The position numbers were made by a program, and so were the translations under genes. 64,000 nucleotides of DNA, from NCBI RefSeq assembly GCF_019884785.1, contig NZ_CP082326.1, positions 2,659,355 through 2,723,354 of the forward strand. Reading direction: 5' to 3'. Of the stretch, positions 43,601-51,839 are shown piece after piece. The DNA is from Crassaminicella profunda. Lineage in GTDB: Bacteria > Bacillota > Clostridia > Peptostreptococcales > Thermotaleaceae. Numbering within the stretch: the first letter of the stretch is position 1; each line of letters starts with the position of its first letter. The notes below the pieces were generated by a model. It was not told where the DNA came from and did not search any database. It saw nothing but the letters and a program-made list of their open reading frames with translations.

Positions 43601-44134
43601 CTTTTCATCCCTTACAATCCTCATCCCTCTTCCACCACCACCTGCAGCAGCTTTAAGGATAACTGGATATCCACAATATCTTGCAAATTCAACAGCTTCT
43701 TCATCATTTGTTACGGGTTTTTCCACCCCTGGAATGGTTGGTACCCCTACACGGTTTGCAACTAATTTTGACTTGATCTTATCTCCTAGCTCATCCATCA
43801 TTTCATGAGTTGGACCTATAAACTCTATTCCTGCCTCTTGACATCTTCTAGCAAATTCTGTATTCTCTGATAAAAATCCATATCCAGGATGGATTGCATC
43901 TGCACCTTTTTTCAATGCAATTTTTATAATTTCCTCCATATTTAAATAAGCTTCAACAGGCCCCTTGTTTTTTCCGATTAAATAAGACTCATCTGCTTTT
44001 GTTCGGAAAAGAGAGTTTTTGTCTTCATCAGAGTAAATCGCTACAGTTCTTATACCAAGTTCGCGGCAGGCTCTGAATATTCTTATAGCAATCTCTCCTC
44101 TATTGGCCACTAGTACTCTTTTGAACTTTTTCAT
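40700..44134 (-). CDS. pyc: pyruvate carboxylase
   Basis: Protein of 1144 residues from ATG 44134 (GAGGGA before it; the 20 residues encoded further upstream are not conserved), the usual length. Biotin carboxylase domain about 1-450 (RVLVANRGEIAIRIFRACRE, AAAGGGGRGMRIV), carboxyltransferase domain about 530-800 (TDTTMRDAHQSLMATRVRT, HLHTHDTSGNG), conserved C-terminal domain and a biotin-carrier domain with the AMKMET biotinylation site near residue 1110. It makes oxaloacetate from pyruvate and bicarbonate with ATP, feeding the reductive branch of the TCA cycle. Monocistronic. Confidence 0.98.
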   Translation of the reverse strand: MKKFKRVLVANRGEIAIRIFRACRELGIRTVAIYSDEDKNSLFRTKADESYLIGKNKGPVEAYLNMEEIIKIALKKGADAIHPGYGFLSENTEFARRCQEAGIEFIGPTHEMMDELGDKIKSKLVANRVGVPTIPGVEKPVTNDEEAVEFARYCGYPVILKAAAGGGGRGMRIVRDEKDLLREFRSAKNEAKKAFGIDDIFIEKYLEKPKHIEVQVLGDKYGRIVHLYERDCSIQRRHQKVIEFTPALSISKEQRENICSDALKIAKAVNYQSAGTVEFLVDMHGNHYFIEMNPRIQVEHTVTEMITGIDIVQSQILIAQGYALDSKEVGIPSQDSVDPRGYAIQCRVTTEDPLNNFAPDTGKIDIYRTGSGFGVRLDGGNGFTGSIISPYYDSLLVKVTSCSRSFEDAIRKVHRAIREIKVRGVKTNIPFLVNVLNHEEFKKGKCDTGFISDNPELFDITPKADKELRVLKFIGEKVVNETKGNKIEFDVPTVPKVNRPKDLTGTKDLLEEKGAKGVVEWIKNQEKLLLTDTTMRDAHQSLMATRVRTKDMEKIAKSTSVLAKDLFSLEMWGGATFDVAYRFLKESPWERLEILRKKVPNVLFQMLIRGSNGVGYKNYPDNVIREFIKESANSGIDVFRIFDSLNWLKGMEVATDEVLKSGKIAESCICYTGDILDQRKDKYTLDYYVKMAKEIEKMGAHILGIKDMSALLKPHSAYKLIKALKNEISMPIHLHTHDTSGNGVATILMAAEAGVDIVDTAFNSMAGLTSQPALNSVVAALENTTRDTGLVLDDLQKIADYWTDVRPVYSQFESGLKSGTAEIYKYELPGGQYSNLKPQVESFGLGHRFNEVKEMYKTVNEMLGDIVKVTPSSKAVGDMAIFMVQNDLTPENIYEKAVDMAFPDSVVAYFKGMMGQPMGGFPQKLQKLVLKGEEPITCRPGELLPAEDFDKIKKDLKEKYDIEPTNKELLSYALYPKVFEEYLKYLKENGDFSKMGSDIYFHGLSEGETCQVEIAKGKILVIKLLEIGKLDEEGNRTVTFEVNDSTRAIKVYDKTSGETRKEMNFKQKADPDNPLEIGASIPGNIIKVLVKEGEAVKENQIVAIVEAMKMETNITAPVEGVVESVIVKEGQQVESGELLIKLSE

Positions 44135-44297
44135 AATCTCCCTCACTTTCATGTAAATGCAAACATTTTCCTTAAAAATCGTATAAATATTCACCTATAA
44201 TTATATTATTTTATAATATCTTGCATATTTCTACAAGTGATTTTTCAAAATATTTTCCATATTGTATGAATATTTTATTTTTTTATTATGTTCACTA

Positions 44298-44323
44298 AAA
44301 AAAGCAGGTATTCTATCCTGCTT
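44298..44323 (-). terminator. terminator after spoVAE
   Basis: Seven-base-pair stem AAGCAGG/CCTGCTT with eight-base loop, followed on the minus strand by seven T; it closes the spoVA operon. Confidence 0.75.
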
Positions 44324-44358
44324 CTATTGATATATTCATTTTACTCTGGATTAGTTCG

Positions 44359-44712
44359 CTATCCTTTTGGCTTAAAAACCAGAGCTCCCAAAAATCCAAA
44401 AATAATGGCAGCAGAAATACCTGCACTAGTCACTTCAAATATACCTGTAAGTACACCAATAACCCCACTTCTCTTTGCTTCCATTAAAGCACCTTTCAAT
44501 AGAGCATTTCCAAAACTACATATAGGCACAGAAGCTCCTGCTCCTGCAAATTTTATGAGTGGATCATAAAGCCCAAAACCTCCGAGTATTGCTCCAACCA
44601 CAACCAATGTACTAGTTGTATGGGCAGGAGTAAGCTTAAACACATCCAACATAATTTGTCCTATTACACATATTCCTCCTCCCACAATAAAAGACCAAAT
44701 CAGTTTTTCCAA
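44359..44712 (-). CDS. spoVAE: stage V sporulation protein AE (SpoVAEb)
   Basis: Protein of 117 residues starting with TTG 44712 (GAGGTGG with good spacing; GTG 44721 is the alternative). It starts [19 protein letters not shown] and has four membrane helices with conserved [20 protein letters not shown]. SpoVA proteins form the channel that moves calcium-dipicolinic acid into the forespore and out in germination. Last gene of the operon, 16 bases behind spoVAD. Confidence 0.93.
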   Translation of the reverse strand: MEKLIWSFIVGGGICVIGQIMLDVFKLTPAHTTSTLVVVGAILGGFGLYDPLIKFAGAGASVPICSFGNALLKGALMEAKRSGVIGVLTGIFEVTSAGISAAIIFGFLGALVFKPKG

Positions 44713-44728
44713 AGTTACCACCTCTTCT

Positions 44729-45730
44729 CTACATTTCTATGGATACAGCATGAGCAATACAAGGGATACTTTCCTTTTGCTGATAAGACATAGGAGACAT
44801 TAAAGCACCTGTTGCTACAATCAAGATTTTTTTTAGTTCTCCTTTTCTCATCCTATTTAGAAAATGTCCATAAGTTACAGATGCAGAGCATCCACAGCCA
44901 CTACCTCCTGCCATAACTTTCTGTTCTTCTTTATAGATTAATATACCGCAATCTGTAAAAATTTCAGTTGGAATTTTCATACCATGTTTCATCAATAAAT
45001 CCCCAGCAATCCTGTGGCCAACTTCTCCAAGATCTCCTGTAGCAATTAAATCATATTCATTAGGATCAATATTCATATCTCTAAAATGAGCTTCAATAGT
45101 ATCAACAGCTGCTGGAGCCATAGCCGCTCCCATATTAAAAGGATCAGATATACCCATATCCACTACCCTTCCAATTGTAGCTGATGTTACTTTTGGTCCT
45201 TCACCAGATTTTCCTAATAATGCCGCTCCTGCCCCTGTTACAGTCCACTGAGCAGTAGGGGGCTTTTGTGAGCCATACTCTGTTGGATATCTAAACTGTT
45301 TTTCAGCTGATGCATTATGACTACAGGCTCCAGCTAGTACATATTCTGCCGCTTGGCTATCTATCAGTAAAGAAGCCAATGACAAACCTTCCATGGAACT
45401 AGAGCATGCACCAAAAATACCTAAATAAGGTGCTCCTATAGTTCGTGCAGTAAAACTACTTGAAATAATTTGGTTCATTAAATCTCCACTGATGAAAAAT
45501 TCTATATCTTCTTTTTTCTTCCCTGCTTTTTCAATAGCTTTTTCGCACGCTTGCTCTAATAGCTTTTTTTCTGCTTTTTCAAAGCTATCTTGCCCTAACC
45601 ATAAGTCTTCATGTAAAATATCAAAATCATCTCCTAAATTTCCTTGTGCTTCAAAGGGTCCTCCTACAGCTGCAGAGGATAATATAACAGGTTTTGAAGG
45701 AAATACCCATGTCTGATGTCCTTTAAGCAT
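44729..45730 (-). CDS. spoVAD: stage V sporulation protein AD
   Basis: Protein of 333 residues with a thiolase-like fold, lacking the usual catalytic use: [60 protein letters not shown]. SpoVAD binds dipicolinic acid and is the soluble partner of the SpoVA channel on the inner spore membrane. Its ATG directly follows the TAA of spoVAC, so translation is coupled. Confidence 0.97.
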   Translation of the reverse strand: MLKGHQTWVFPSKPVILSSAAVGGPFEAQGNLGDDFDILHEDLWLGQDSFEKAEKKLLEQACEKAIEKAGKKKEDIEFFISGDLMNQIISSSFTARTIGAPYLGIFGACSSSMEGLSLASLLIDSQAAEYVLAGACSHNASAEKQFRYPTEYGSQKPPTAQWTVTGAGAALLGKSGEGPKVTSATIGRVVDMGISDPFNMGAAMAPAAVDTIEAHFRDMNIDPNEYDLIATGDLGEVGHRIAGDLLMKHGMKIPTEIFTDCGILIYKEEQKVMAGGSGCGCSASVTYGHFLNRMRKGELKKILIVATGALMSPMSYQQKESIPCIAHAVSIEM

Positions 45731-46210
45731 TTACATTCCTCCTAACCATTTTATTGTAATTTTTATTAGTGCAACTACAAATGCTGAAAAAACCCCATAA
45801 GTAATAACAGGTCCTGCAATTTTAAACATATTTCCTCCTACCCCTAATACATAACCTTCACTCCTATGTTCAATAGCAGAAGAAGCCACCGTGTTGGCAA
45901 ACCCTGTAACAGGGATAATCGTTCCAGCACCAGCCCATTGAGCAATCTTATCATACACCCCGAGTCCTGTAAGTAAAACAGTCGTCATAATCAAAACGGC
46001 TGTAGCAGGATTTCCTGCTGTAGTTTCTTTGAAATCAAAATATTTAATGAATAAAAATTGGAGAATTTGTCCTATTGTACAAATAGTTCCTCCAATAATA
46101 AATGCTCTAAACATATTCCTAAGAACTTTTCTCTTCGGTTCTCTCTCCTTTGCAAAATCCTGATATTCTTGTTGCACTGGTGTTAGTTTTTTATTTTTTT
46201 TACTAGACAT
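45731..46210 (-). CDS. spoVAC: stage V sporulation protein AC
   Basis: Protein of 159 residues from ATG 46210 (AGAGGTG seven bases upstream; GTG 46219 also opens the frame). A basic N-terminus (KKNKKLTPVQQEYQDFAKER) is followed by four membrane helices with GGTICTIGQILQF and AQWAGAGTIIPVTGFAN. SpoVAC is the mechanosensitive channel component for calcium-dipicolinate movement. It lies 11 bases behind the DUF421 gene in the operon. Confidence 0.97.
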   Translation of the reverse strand: MSSKKNKKLTPVQQEYQDFAKEREPKRKVLRNMFRAFIIGGTICTIGQILQFLFIKYFDFKETTAGNPATAVLIMTTVLLTGLGVYDKIAQWAGAGTIIPVTGFANTVASSAIEHRSEGYVLGVGGNMFKIAGPVITYGVFSAFVVALIKITIKWLGGM

Positions 46211-46221
46211 ATCATTCACCT

Positions 46222-47082
46222 CTAATGTAATAAATAGGGTTTTAGTTTTTTTATAATATCTTCAAGGTTGTCTGCATTCTTTTTATACATAACTTTTGCC
46301 TCTTTGCTATCTGTTTCTATTGAAAATGTAAGAAAATCCGTTTGGCACTTTTCAAGACTTGCATATAATAATTCTTTTACTTTTGGCTGGGAAATCTGTA
46401 TACTATCATCAAATAAGTCTACATATAAATCACCACTCTCATCTACTTGAGCTATAAAAACATTATCTAATGATACCCCTAAAGAAGCTAATTGTATTTT
46501 TAGCCAGCCTCTATTAAATCCCCTATTTCTTAAGGGTTCGTCCAATATATTTCCATCTAAAATCACGGTCTGTGGTTCACTTTGATTGGCTATATTTCTT
46601 TCTAAGTCATAGGCTGTAACAGGTTTTTTATCTGATTTTAATAATATATTCATTTCTCCTGTTGACTCCATCACAGCAAATTCAACATCAGCTAAGTTAA
46701 AACTATTCTTAGAGCGCAATTCCCTTAATAACTCTTCTCCTGTAAATCTTACTTGACTTAAATTTTCCTCCATCACTTTTCCATTCTTTATTAAAATCGT
46801 TTCTTTTCCATTGATTAAATCATGAAAATACTTACTCTTTAATGATAGATATTCTAGGGCAATAGGAAGTACAATCCAAACCCCTAAAGCAATCAACCCA
46901 AATGCTAAATTTTTAATAATATTCACAGAAATCAATGCAATTAGAATAGAAATAACAACATAATAAACAAATTGGAAAGGTGTGATTTTAGCTAGGTGTT
47001 TTTTACCCATCACCTTAGTGGCAATCAATGCTATAAAAAATAAAGCAATACTCCTTATAAGTATGATCATCCAAGTTTTCAT
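46222..47082 (-). CDS. DUF421 (YetF-like) membrane protein
   Basis: Protein of 286 residues. Three N-terminal membrane helices (MIILIRSIALFFIALIATKV, KKHLAKITPFQFVYYVVISI), the DUF421 signature GKKHLAKITPFQFV, and a cytoplasmic part with ELRSKNSFNLADVEFAVMES, followed by an extra C-terminal domain of about 90 residues. GAGGGAAG lies before the ATG. In mobile spoVA(2mob) operons a YetF/DUF421 protein is encoded beside SpoVAC/D/E, and membership here suggests a role in spore heat resistance or membrane state. A shorter paralogue lies divergently at 47574. Confidence 0.92.
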   Translation of the reverse strand: MKTWMIILIRSIALFFIALIATKVMGKKHLAKITPFQFVYYVVISILIALISVNIIKNLAFGLIALGVWIVLPIALEYLSLKSKYFHDLINGKETILIKNGKVMEENLSQVRFTGEELLRELRSKNSFNLADVEFAVMESTGEMNILLKSDKKPVTAYDLERNIANQSEPQTVILDGNILDEPLRNRGFNRGWLKIQLASLGVSLDNVFIAQVDESGDLYVDLFDDSIQISQPKVKELLYASLEKCQTDFLTFSIETDSKEAKVMYKKNADNLEDIIKKLKPYLLH

Positions 47083-47095
47083 AAACTTCCCTCAC

Positions 47096-47302
47096 TTAAT
47101 AGCCTTTATATTGTGGTTCTTCAAATTCTAAAACCTTTATTCTCTCTTCCAAATCTTTTATAGCTTCCCCCGTTATGACCAATGATTCTTCATATACAGA
47201 TTTGGCATTTTTATCTTGTGTTTGTATAACATAAAATTGCAGGGTACTTTGAGTACCTTTTAAACTTGCTAATGTTTGTTTTACTTTAGAAGCTACCGTC
47301 AA
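47096..47302 (-). CDS. DUF1657 protein
   Basis: Protein of 68 residues starting with TTG 47302, chosen because GAGGG lies six bases upstream and the family starts MTVASKVKQTLASLKG; ATG 47308 is the alternative. It is a two-helix protein ending FEEPQYKGY, the usual DUF1657 tail. It is the first gene of the operon DUF1657-DUF421-spoVAC-spoVAD-spoVAE, and its function is unknown apart from this sporulation context. Confidence 0.9.
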   Translation of the reverse strand: MTVASKVKQTLASLKGTQSTLQFYVIQTQDKNAKSVYEESLVITGEAIKDLEERIKVLEFEEPQYKGY

Positions 47303-47368
47303 GTCCATCCCTCATTTCATATTTTTTTCTAATCTTATTTTTTCACTTATCGACTATATTCATTCATA

Positions 47369-47398
47369 AAATATGTTATGTTTTCTTTAAATTTATTC
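47369..47398 (-). promoter_or_regulatory. candidate forespore (sigma-G/F type) promoter of the spoVA operon
   Basis: On the minus strand GAATA (47398-47394) and CATATTT (47375-47369) are 18 bases apart. This resembles the sigma-G pattern G-A/C-ATA...18...CATxxTA. Predicted start about 55 bases before the DUF1657 start. AT-rich DNA gives chance matches. Confidence 0.4.
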
Positions 47399-47573
47399 AT
47401 AATCAAACTTTTTAGTCTTTTAAATATATACATTTACGTATTACTTTACTCTTTATTTAATGAATAAAAATATTAGACAATGCTTTTGAATATTTTATAA
47501 TACAGGTTTATATTCTCTTATTTTCGTTAAAAATAATGATTATGCAGTTTCAAATAAAGGAGTCGTGTACAAT

Positions 47574-48257
47574 ATGCATATGATTCATACAGCCATTGAA
47601 CTCTTTATTGGATTTATAGCATTGTTTATTATTATGAAAATCTTAGGGAAAAGGCAGCTTAGTCAAATCACTCCTTTTGATTTTATTTCTGCCCTTGTTT
47701 TAGGAGAACTCTTAGGAAATGCCATATATGATGAAGAAATAGGTATTCTTTATGTTCTCTTTTCTATGTTTTTATGGGGCGTATTAATGTTTGTTATTGA
47801 ATTGGTCTCTCAAAAATTTATGAAAACAAGAGCTTTTCTAGAAGGAAATCCTTCTATTGTCATTCGCAAGGGAAAAATTGATCGCGATGAATTAAAAAAA
47901 AACAAACTAGATATCAATGAACTGCTAAATTTGCTTCGTAAAAAGGATGTTTTTTCCATGCGTGAAGTAGAATATGCTATTTTAGAATCAGATGGGCAAC
48001 TTTCTGTCTTAAAAAAATCAGATTATGCCGCCCCTACAAGAAAGGATTTAAACTTACCCTCAGAACCAGTCTATTTACCTATAACCTTCATCAGTGATGG
48101 TATGGTTTTATGGGATAATATAAAAGCTAAGGGTTTTAATGAAAATTGGTTGAGATTACAACTGAAAGATCAGCATATCAAAAAATTTGAAGATGTTTTC
48201 TATGCAGAATGGCTTGAGGAAGATGGACTACTTATACAACCCTTTAAAAAAAATTAA
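47574..48257 (+). CDS. DUF421 (YetF-like) membrane protein, second copy
   Basis: Protein of 227 residues from ATG 47574 (AAAGGAG 12 bases upstream; GTG 47565 and ATG 47580 are alternatives). Three membrane helices, GKRQLSQITPFDFISALVLG, and the cytoplasmic part LLRKKDVFSMREVEYAILES are the standard DUF421 layout; it lacks the long C-terminal extension of the copy at 46222. It faces away from the spoVA operon and ends in a terminator shared with the holin-like gene. Confidence 0.92.
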   Translation: MHMIHTAIELFIGFIALFIIMKILGKRQLSQITPFDFISALVLGELLGNAIYDEEIGILYVLFSMFLWGVLMFVIELVSQKFMKTRAFLEGNPSIVIRKGKIDRDELKKNKLDINELLNLLRKKDVFSMREVEYAILESDGQLSVLKKSDYAAPTRKDLNLPSEPVYLPITFISDGMVLWDNIKAKGFNENWLRLQLKDQHIKKFEDVFYAEWLEEDGLLIQPFKKN

Positions 48258-48278
48258 GCCCAGAAAATCTGGGCTTTT
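48256..48278. terminator. bidirectional terminator between DUF421 and the holin-like gene
   Basis: Nine-base-pair perfect stem AAGCCCAGA/TCTGGGCTT with three-base loop and A/T tracts on both sides, overlapping the DUF421 stop codon. Confidence 0.85.
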
Positions 48279-48642
48279 ATAATACACTTCTTCCTGGAAT
48301 AATCATGTTAACAATCCCTATGGCAAACGCTGCTAAAATAGAACCTAGGAAAGTTACCCTTACTCCTCCAACAAGCATTCCTGTTAAATAAATAATTACT
48401 GCTGACACAATAAATCCTGTAATACCTCTACCAAAAGGAGAGGCATCAAAACCAGTAAATCTTTCTATTAAGTAATCTATGATCCCAATAGCTATTGCAG
48501 CAAAGAGTAGAGGAATCCATCCTGTTATAGAAAAATATGGTGTGAAAAATGCAGCAACTGCTAATACGATCATGGATACTAGTATTCTTACCAGCATACC
48601 TCCTAAATTTATGTTATTTCTTTCCTTCCTTCTTTCTTCCAA
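48277..48642 (-). CDS. small four-helix membrane protein of the holin-4 superfamily (YvlD-like)
   Basis: Protein of 121 residues with four membrane helices and a basic N-terminus (MEERRKERNNINLGG). GRGITGFIVSAVIIYLTGML and SILAAFAIGIVNMIIPG fit the phage-holin-4/YvlD-like membrane family. There is no phage gene nearby, so a lysis role is unlikely; similar proteins occur in sporulation and stress clusters. It is transcribed toward the second DUF421 gene. Confidence 0.75.
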   Translation of the reverse strand: MEERRKERNNINLGGMLVRILVSMIVLAVAAFFTPYFSITGWIPLLFAAIAIGIIDYLIERFTGFDASPFGRGITGFIVSAVIIYLTGMLVGGVRVTFLGSILAAFAIGIVNMIIPGRSVL

Positions 48643-48775
48643 CTATTTCACCTCCTATGTAGTATATATACAGTATTTGTTCTTAAAGGTACTTTTATGT
48701 ACATTTTTATCCTTATATTTTTTATAAAGTTGAAAATACTATATATGTAAAAATAAAATAAAGGAGAGAAGTTTA

Positions 48776-48985
48776 ATGACTACAATAAATAAACTTGAAC
48801 AAGCTCTTGCAGGTGCAAAAGGTCTATCTGCACAATTTAAAACATTTTCTATGGATACGGATGACCAGCAAGCAAAGCAAATGTTTAATCAATTAGCTAC
48901 AACGCTAGAAAATGCAGCTCAAACACTTCAAGGCAGAGTTGATTTTGTAAAAAATGAAGAACCTCAATATAATCAACAACAATAA
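48776..48985 (+). CDS. DUF1657 protein, second copy
   Basis: Protein of 69 residues with AAGGAGAG before ATG 48776. It starts MTTINKLEQALAGAKGLSAQ and ends NEEPQYNQQQ, matching the DUF1657 pattern and aligned with the copy at 47096. Single-gene unit with its own terminator. Its presence next to the spoVA cluster points to a sporulation role. Confidence 0.9.
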   Translation: MTTINKLEQALAGAKGLSAQFKTFSMDTDDQQAKQMFNQLATTLENAAQTLQGRVDFVKNEEPQYNQQQ

Positions 48986-48987
48986 GA

Positions 48988-49015
48988 AAATCTCTGCAAA
49001 AGCAGAGATTTTTTT
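48988..49015 (+). terminator. terminator after the second DUF1657 gene
   Basis: Nine-base-pair stem AATCTCTGC/GCAGAGATT, four-base loop, seven T. Confidence 0.92.
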
Positions 49016-49042
49016 GTATAAGTATAAAAAATAATTCCTAAT

Positions 49043-49174
49043 TTACTTACATATAAAATACATAATAATGGAAATAAAAATAAGCATACTAATAAATGTA
49101 ACTTTAAAACTATTTTTTTTTCGCCTTCGAAATGTAAGACCTTTGGTTAATCTTATATATTCAGGTTTTTCCAT
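49043..49174 (-). CDS. 43-residue single-span membrane protein
   Basis: Short ORF from ATG 49174, with AAGGAGG seven bases upstream, to TAA at 49043. The N-terminus is charged (MEKPEYIRLTKGLTFRRRKK) and a single hydrophobic helix follows to the end. No family recognised. The strong ribosome site and positive-inside membrane topology argue for a real small protein; it sits between sporulation genes. The stretch 49175-49490 upstream holds no gene. Confidence 0.6.
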   Translation of the reverse strand: MEKPEYIRLTKGLTFRRRKKNSFKVTFISMLIFISIIMYFICK

Positions 49175-49490
49175 ATTTTCCTCCTTCCTTACTTCACACT
49201 AGCAGGACAACACCCATTTTTAATGGTTCATAAGAAAGATGTATACTGTCTTTAATAAGTAATCAAATTTCTATTGTTTATCGTATTATCCTTATTATAA
49301 TATAGAATCTTTTAAAATTCTTTATTTTTTTGCAAAAATCGACATTTTTATTATAACGGTTAATTTCCCATTCGTAAACTAAGAACCTACTATCCTTCAA
49401 ATTTAGTGAATTTTAAGATATGTTTCAAGGGTTCTTCATGTCTTTTTTTATTCCTTTTTTTTATTCGTAGTAAATTTAACCTATTTTTCA

Positions 49491-49526
49491 AAAAAACTCA
49501 TATTTCCGAGGAAATATGAGCTTTTT
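49491..49526. terminator. terminator behind the cortex hydrolase
   Basis: Eleven-base-pair stem CTCATATTTCC/GGAAATATGAG with a minimal loop, followed by T tracts in both directions (six T on the minus side). Confidence 0.85.
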
Positions 49527-49531
49527 ATCCT

Positions 49532-50908
49532 TTATTCTCTTTTTACTACTACATCTTCTCTTAACATACGCCAAATATTGGGATCCTCCATTCCAAGTCT
49601 CCAAAGAGCAAGCCCTTTTGTATCAAGATCCCAAGCCTTTTGAGCCTTTGCATAGATACTATCTCTATTTTCAAACCAAACTTCGTGTTGATTTCCTTCT
49701 TCATCTACATAAGCAAAGGTTGGTGTTTGAGTCTTTTCATCAAAAATAATTTCTTTATTGTATTTTTCTGCAAGCTTCATGGCCATATCATAAGTTACAT
49801 AGGTGTTCTTCCCTGTAGTTAAATTAAAATCAAATCCAAATACAGAAACGGCCCCTGTAATCTTTTCTGGTGGCATTTTAGTCTTTGTATAATTTAATAC
49901 TCTATCCATCCATCCTATTGAAACAACAGGCCCTGGTCCACTTCCAGGCCAGCCATGTTCATTATAAAGCATTACAACAAATTCATCTACTGCCTTTCCA
50001 ATGGCCTCATAATCAAATGGATCAGAGAAAGGATTAAAAGGTTTATCACTTACCCTAGCAGGAATAGACCCTGATAAATAATATCCTTTTTTTCTTAAAG
50101 CTTCTCCTAGTTCTGTATATAAAGCAGATAAGTTTTCACTATCTTCTAAATATACATCTTCAATATCAATATTTACCCCATCAAAATCATATTTTTCAAT
50201 AAGGTTAATGACATTCTGAATAAAAGCTTGACGATTTTGCTCACTAGAAACTAAAGTTTTTACAACATCTTTTGAAGTTTTTGTTCCTCCGTCTTTGTAT
50301 AATAAATTATGAACAACAGGTAAAATTTTAATATTTTGTCTATGGGCAATAGACACAATATCTTTTACATATTCATCTGTAAAATCTCCAAATTTTACAA
50401 TTTCTGTTGGATTGTCCTTATTAATTTGAAATAAGAACATCCCTGTTTCTGATAACGCAGGTGTATTATTCACAAAAGAGTCATAAGAACTAGGTAATGC
50501 TGGTCCTTCTTCTAAAGTATAAAACCCTAAGTTGCCTATTATTGGTCTTTCTCCGTCATGTATATATTCCTTTACTAAATCTCCTCGAATCCATCCTTTA
50601 CTATTATCAAATAATTTCACCTTTTTCCATTCTTTCCAAGCCCCTATTTCAGGAAGTCGTGCATTTTTACTCATTTGTGCTATAACTGGATAATAGGTTC
50701 CTGGTCCTTTACGGATGTTTGCAGCATCTACATTTACAACAACTTCCGTATAAAGAGGAATCTTAAGGCGTTGTCCTGGTGTTAACTCTGTACTCGTTAA
50801 TCCATTTAATTTCATAAGATTTTCAATTGTCGTATCAAATCTTCTGGCAATACTGTATAAAGTATCTCCTGGTTGAACAGCATAAACAACACTCGAACTT
50901 CTCCACAT
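49532..50908 (-). CDS. SleL/YaaH-type spore peptidoglycan hydrolase (LysM-SH3-GH18)
   Basis: Protein of 458 residues; AGGAGGTGG lies before ATG 50908. A LysM domain at about 8-52 (YAVQPGDTLYSIARRF, LKIPLY), a bacterial SH3 domain at about 57-115 (ANIRKGPGTYYPVI, KGWIRGDLV) and a GH18 domain at about 125-440 with the active-site motif DGVNIDIED (catalytic Glu). There is no signal peptide, as in SleL and YaaH, which are made in the mother cell or forespore and bind the cortex. The enzyme cuts N-acetylglucosaminyl bonds in cortex fragments during germination. The SH3 domain is an addition to the classical LysM-LysM-GH18 layout. Confidence 0.92.
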   Translation of the reverse strand: MWRSSSVVYAVQPGDTLYSIARRFDTTIENLMKLNGLTSTELTPGQRLKIPLYTEVVVNVDAANIRKGPGTYYPVIAQMSKNARLPEIGAWKEWKKVKLFDNSKGWIRGDLVKEYIHDGERPIIGNLGFYTLEEGPALPSSYDSFVNNTPALSETGMFLFQINKDNPTEIVKFGDFTDEYVKDIVSIAHRQNIKILPVVHNLLYKDGGTKTSKDVVKTLVSSEQNRQAFIQNVINLIEKYDFDGVNIDIEDVYLEDSENLSALYTELGEALRKKGYYLSGSIPARVSDKPFNPFSDPFDYEAIGKAVDEFVVMLYNEHGWPGSGPGPVVSIGWMDRVLNYTKTKMPPEKITGAVSVFGFDFNLTTGKNTYVTYDMAMKLAEKYNKEIIFDEKTQTPTFAYVDEEGNQHEVWFENRDSIYAKAQKAWDLDTKGLALWRLGMEDPNIWRMLREDVVVKRE

Positions 50909-51052
50909 ATTTCCACCTCCTCATAAAAAAATCTTCATATTATCTTATTCATTTACCCAAAATATGGTTATTATTTTTTTTATTTTGTCATGACATAATC
51001 TTTGAATTCTATTATAATGTCATTATATGAAAATATTAGAGGGGGCATTTCT

Positions 51053-51805
51053 ATGGAAATGAAAATTGTATATCTATGTTTCTTTGGTTTTCTAGCTCAA
51101 TTTGTTGATTCTATTGCCGGCGGCGGAGGACTCATCAGTATTCCTGCTTTATTTGCTTTTGGTATTCCCCCTCATTTTGCCCTAGGTACCAACAAATTAG
51201 GGGCTATATTTGGCACTGTATCTAGTTCAGCAAAATTTATTCAATCAAAAAAAGTTCATTTTGCTATGCTAAAATATATGATTCCAGCTACCATTATTGG
51301 CGCCATATTAGGGGTAAACACAGTCTTATTAATTGATCAAAAAATATTAAATATTATTGTAACCATACTCCTTTTTATCGTATGTATCTATACCATATTT
51401 AAGAAAGATTTAGGCAGTGAAGATCATTTTACTGGTATGCATCGTAAAAATATCATCATTGGTGCAAGTATTGCATTTACCCTAGGCTTTTATGATGGTT
51501 TTTTTGGTCCAGGTGCAGGCTCTTTCTTGATTTTTTCCTTCATTACCTTTCTAGGCTTTGACTTTTTAATAAGCTGTGGCAATGCAAAAATATTAAATAC
51601 TACCAGTGTGATTACATCTTTTATCGTCTTTGCCTTCCATGGTAAAGTCATTTATTCTATTGGTATCCCCATGGGCATATGTATGATGCTGGGTGCCCTT
51701 TTAGGAACACAACTAGCTATTAAAAATGGGGCAAAGCTTATCAAGCCTATTTTTATAGTGATTTCTATATGCTTTATGTTAAAACTGTCTTTGAATATTC
51801 TATAA
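51053..51805 (+). CDS. TSUP-family (TauE/SafE) membrane transporter
   Basis: Protein of 250 residues from ATG 51053 (AGAGGGGG nine bases upstream; the frame is open earlier). About eight membrane helices with QFVDSIAGGGGLISIPALF and the second-half repeat GFYDGFFGPGAGSFLIF, the two signature loops of the family. Relatives export sulfite, sulfoacetate or other sulfur-containing anions. No sulfur-metabolism gene lies beside it. Confidence 0.92.
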   Translation: MEMKIVYLCFFGFLAQFVDSIAGGGGLISIPALFAFGIPPHFALGTNKLGAIFGTVSSSAKFIQSKKVHFAMLKYMIPATIIGAILGVNTVLLIDQKILNIIVTILLFIVCIYTIFKKDLGSEDHFTGMHRKNIIIGASIAFTLGFYDGFFGPGAGSFLIFSFITFLGFDFLISCGNAKILNTTSVITSFIVFAFHGKVIYSIGIPMGICMMLGALLGTQLAIKNGAKLIKPIFIVISICFMLKLSLNIL

Positions 51806-51839
51806 TAGTCGTATCGACACATGATGTATACTGTCTTTT

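Noticed and set aside
48277-48642. Prophage lysis gene
   Set aside because: The holin-4-like fold is shared with chromosomal YvlD-type proteins, and no endolysin or phage structural gene is near.
49238-51838. 16-base direct repeat GATGTATACTGTCTTT flanking the cortex hydrolase and TSUP genes
   Set aside because: One 16-mer match is close to chance expectation in 64 kb of AT-rich DNA, and there is no other sign of an insertion there.
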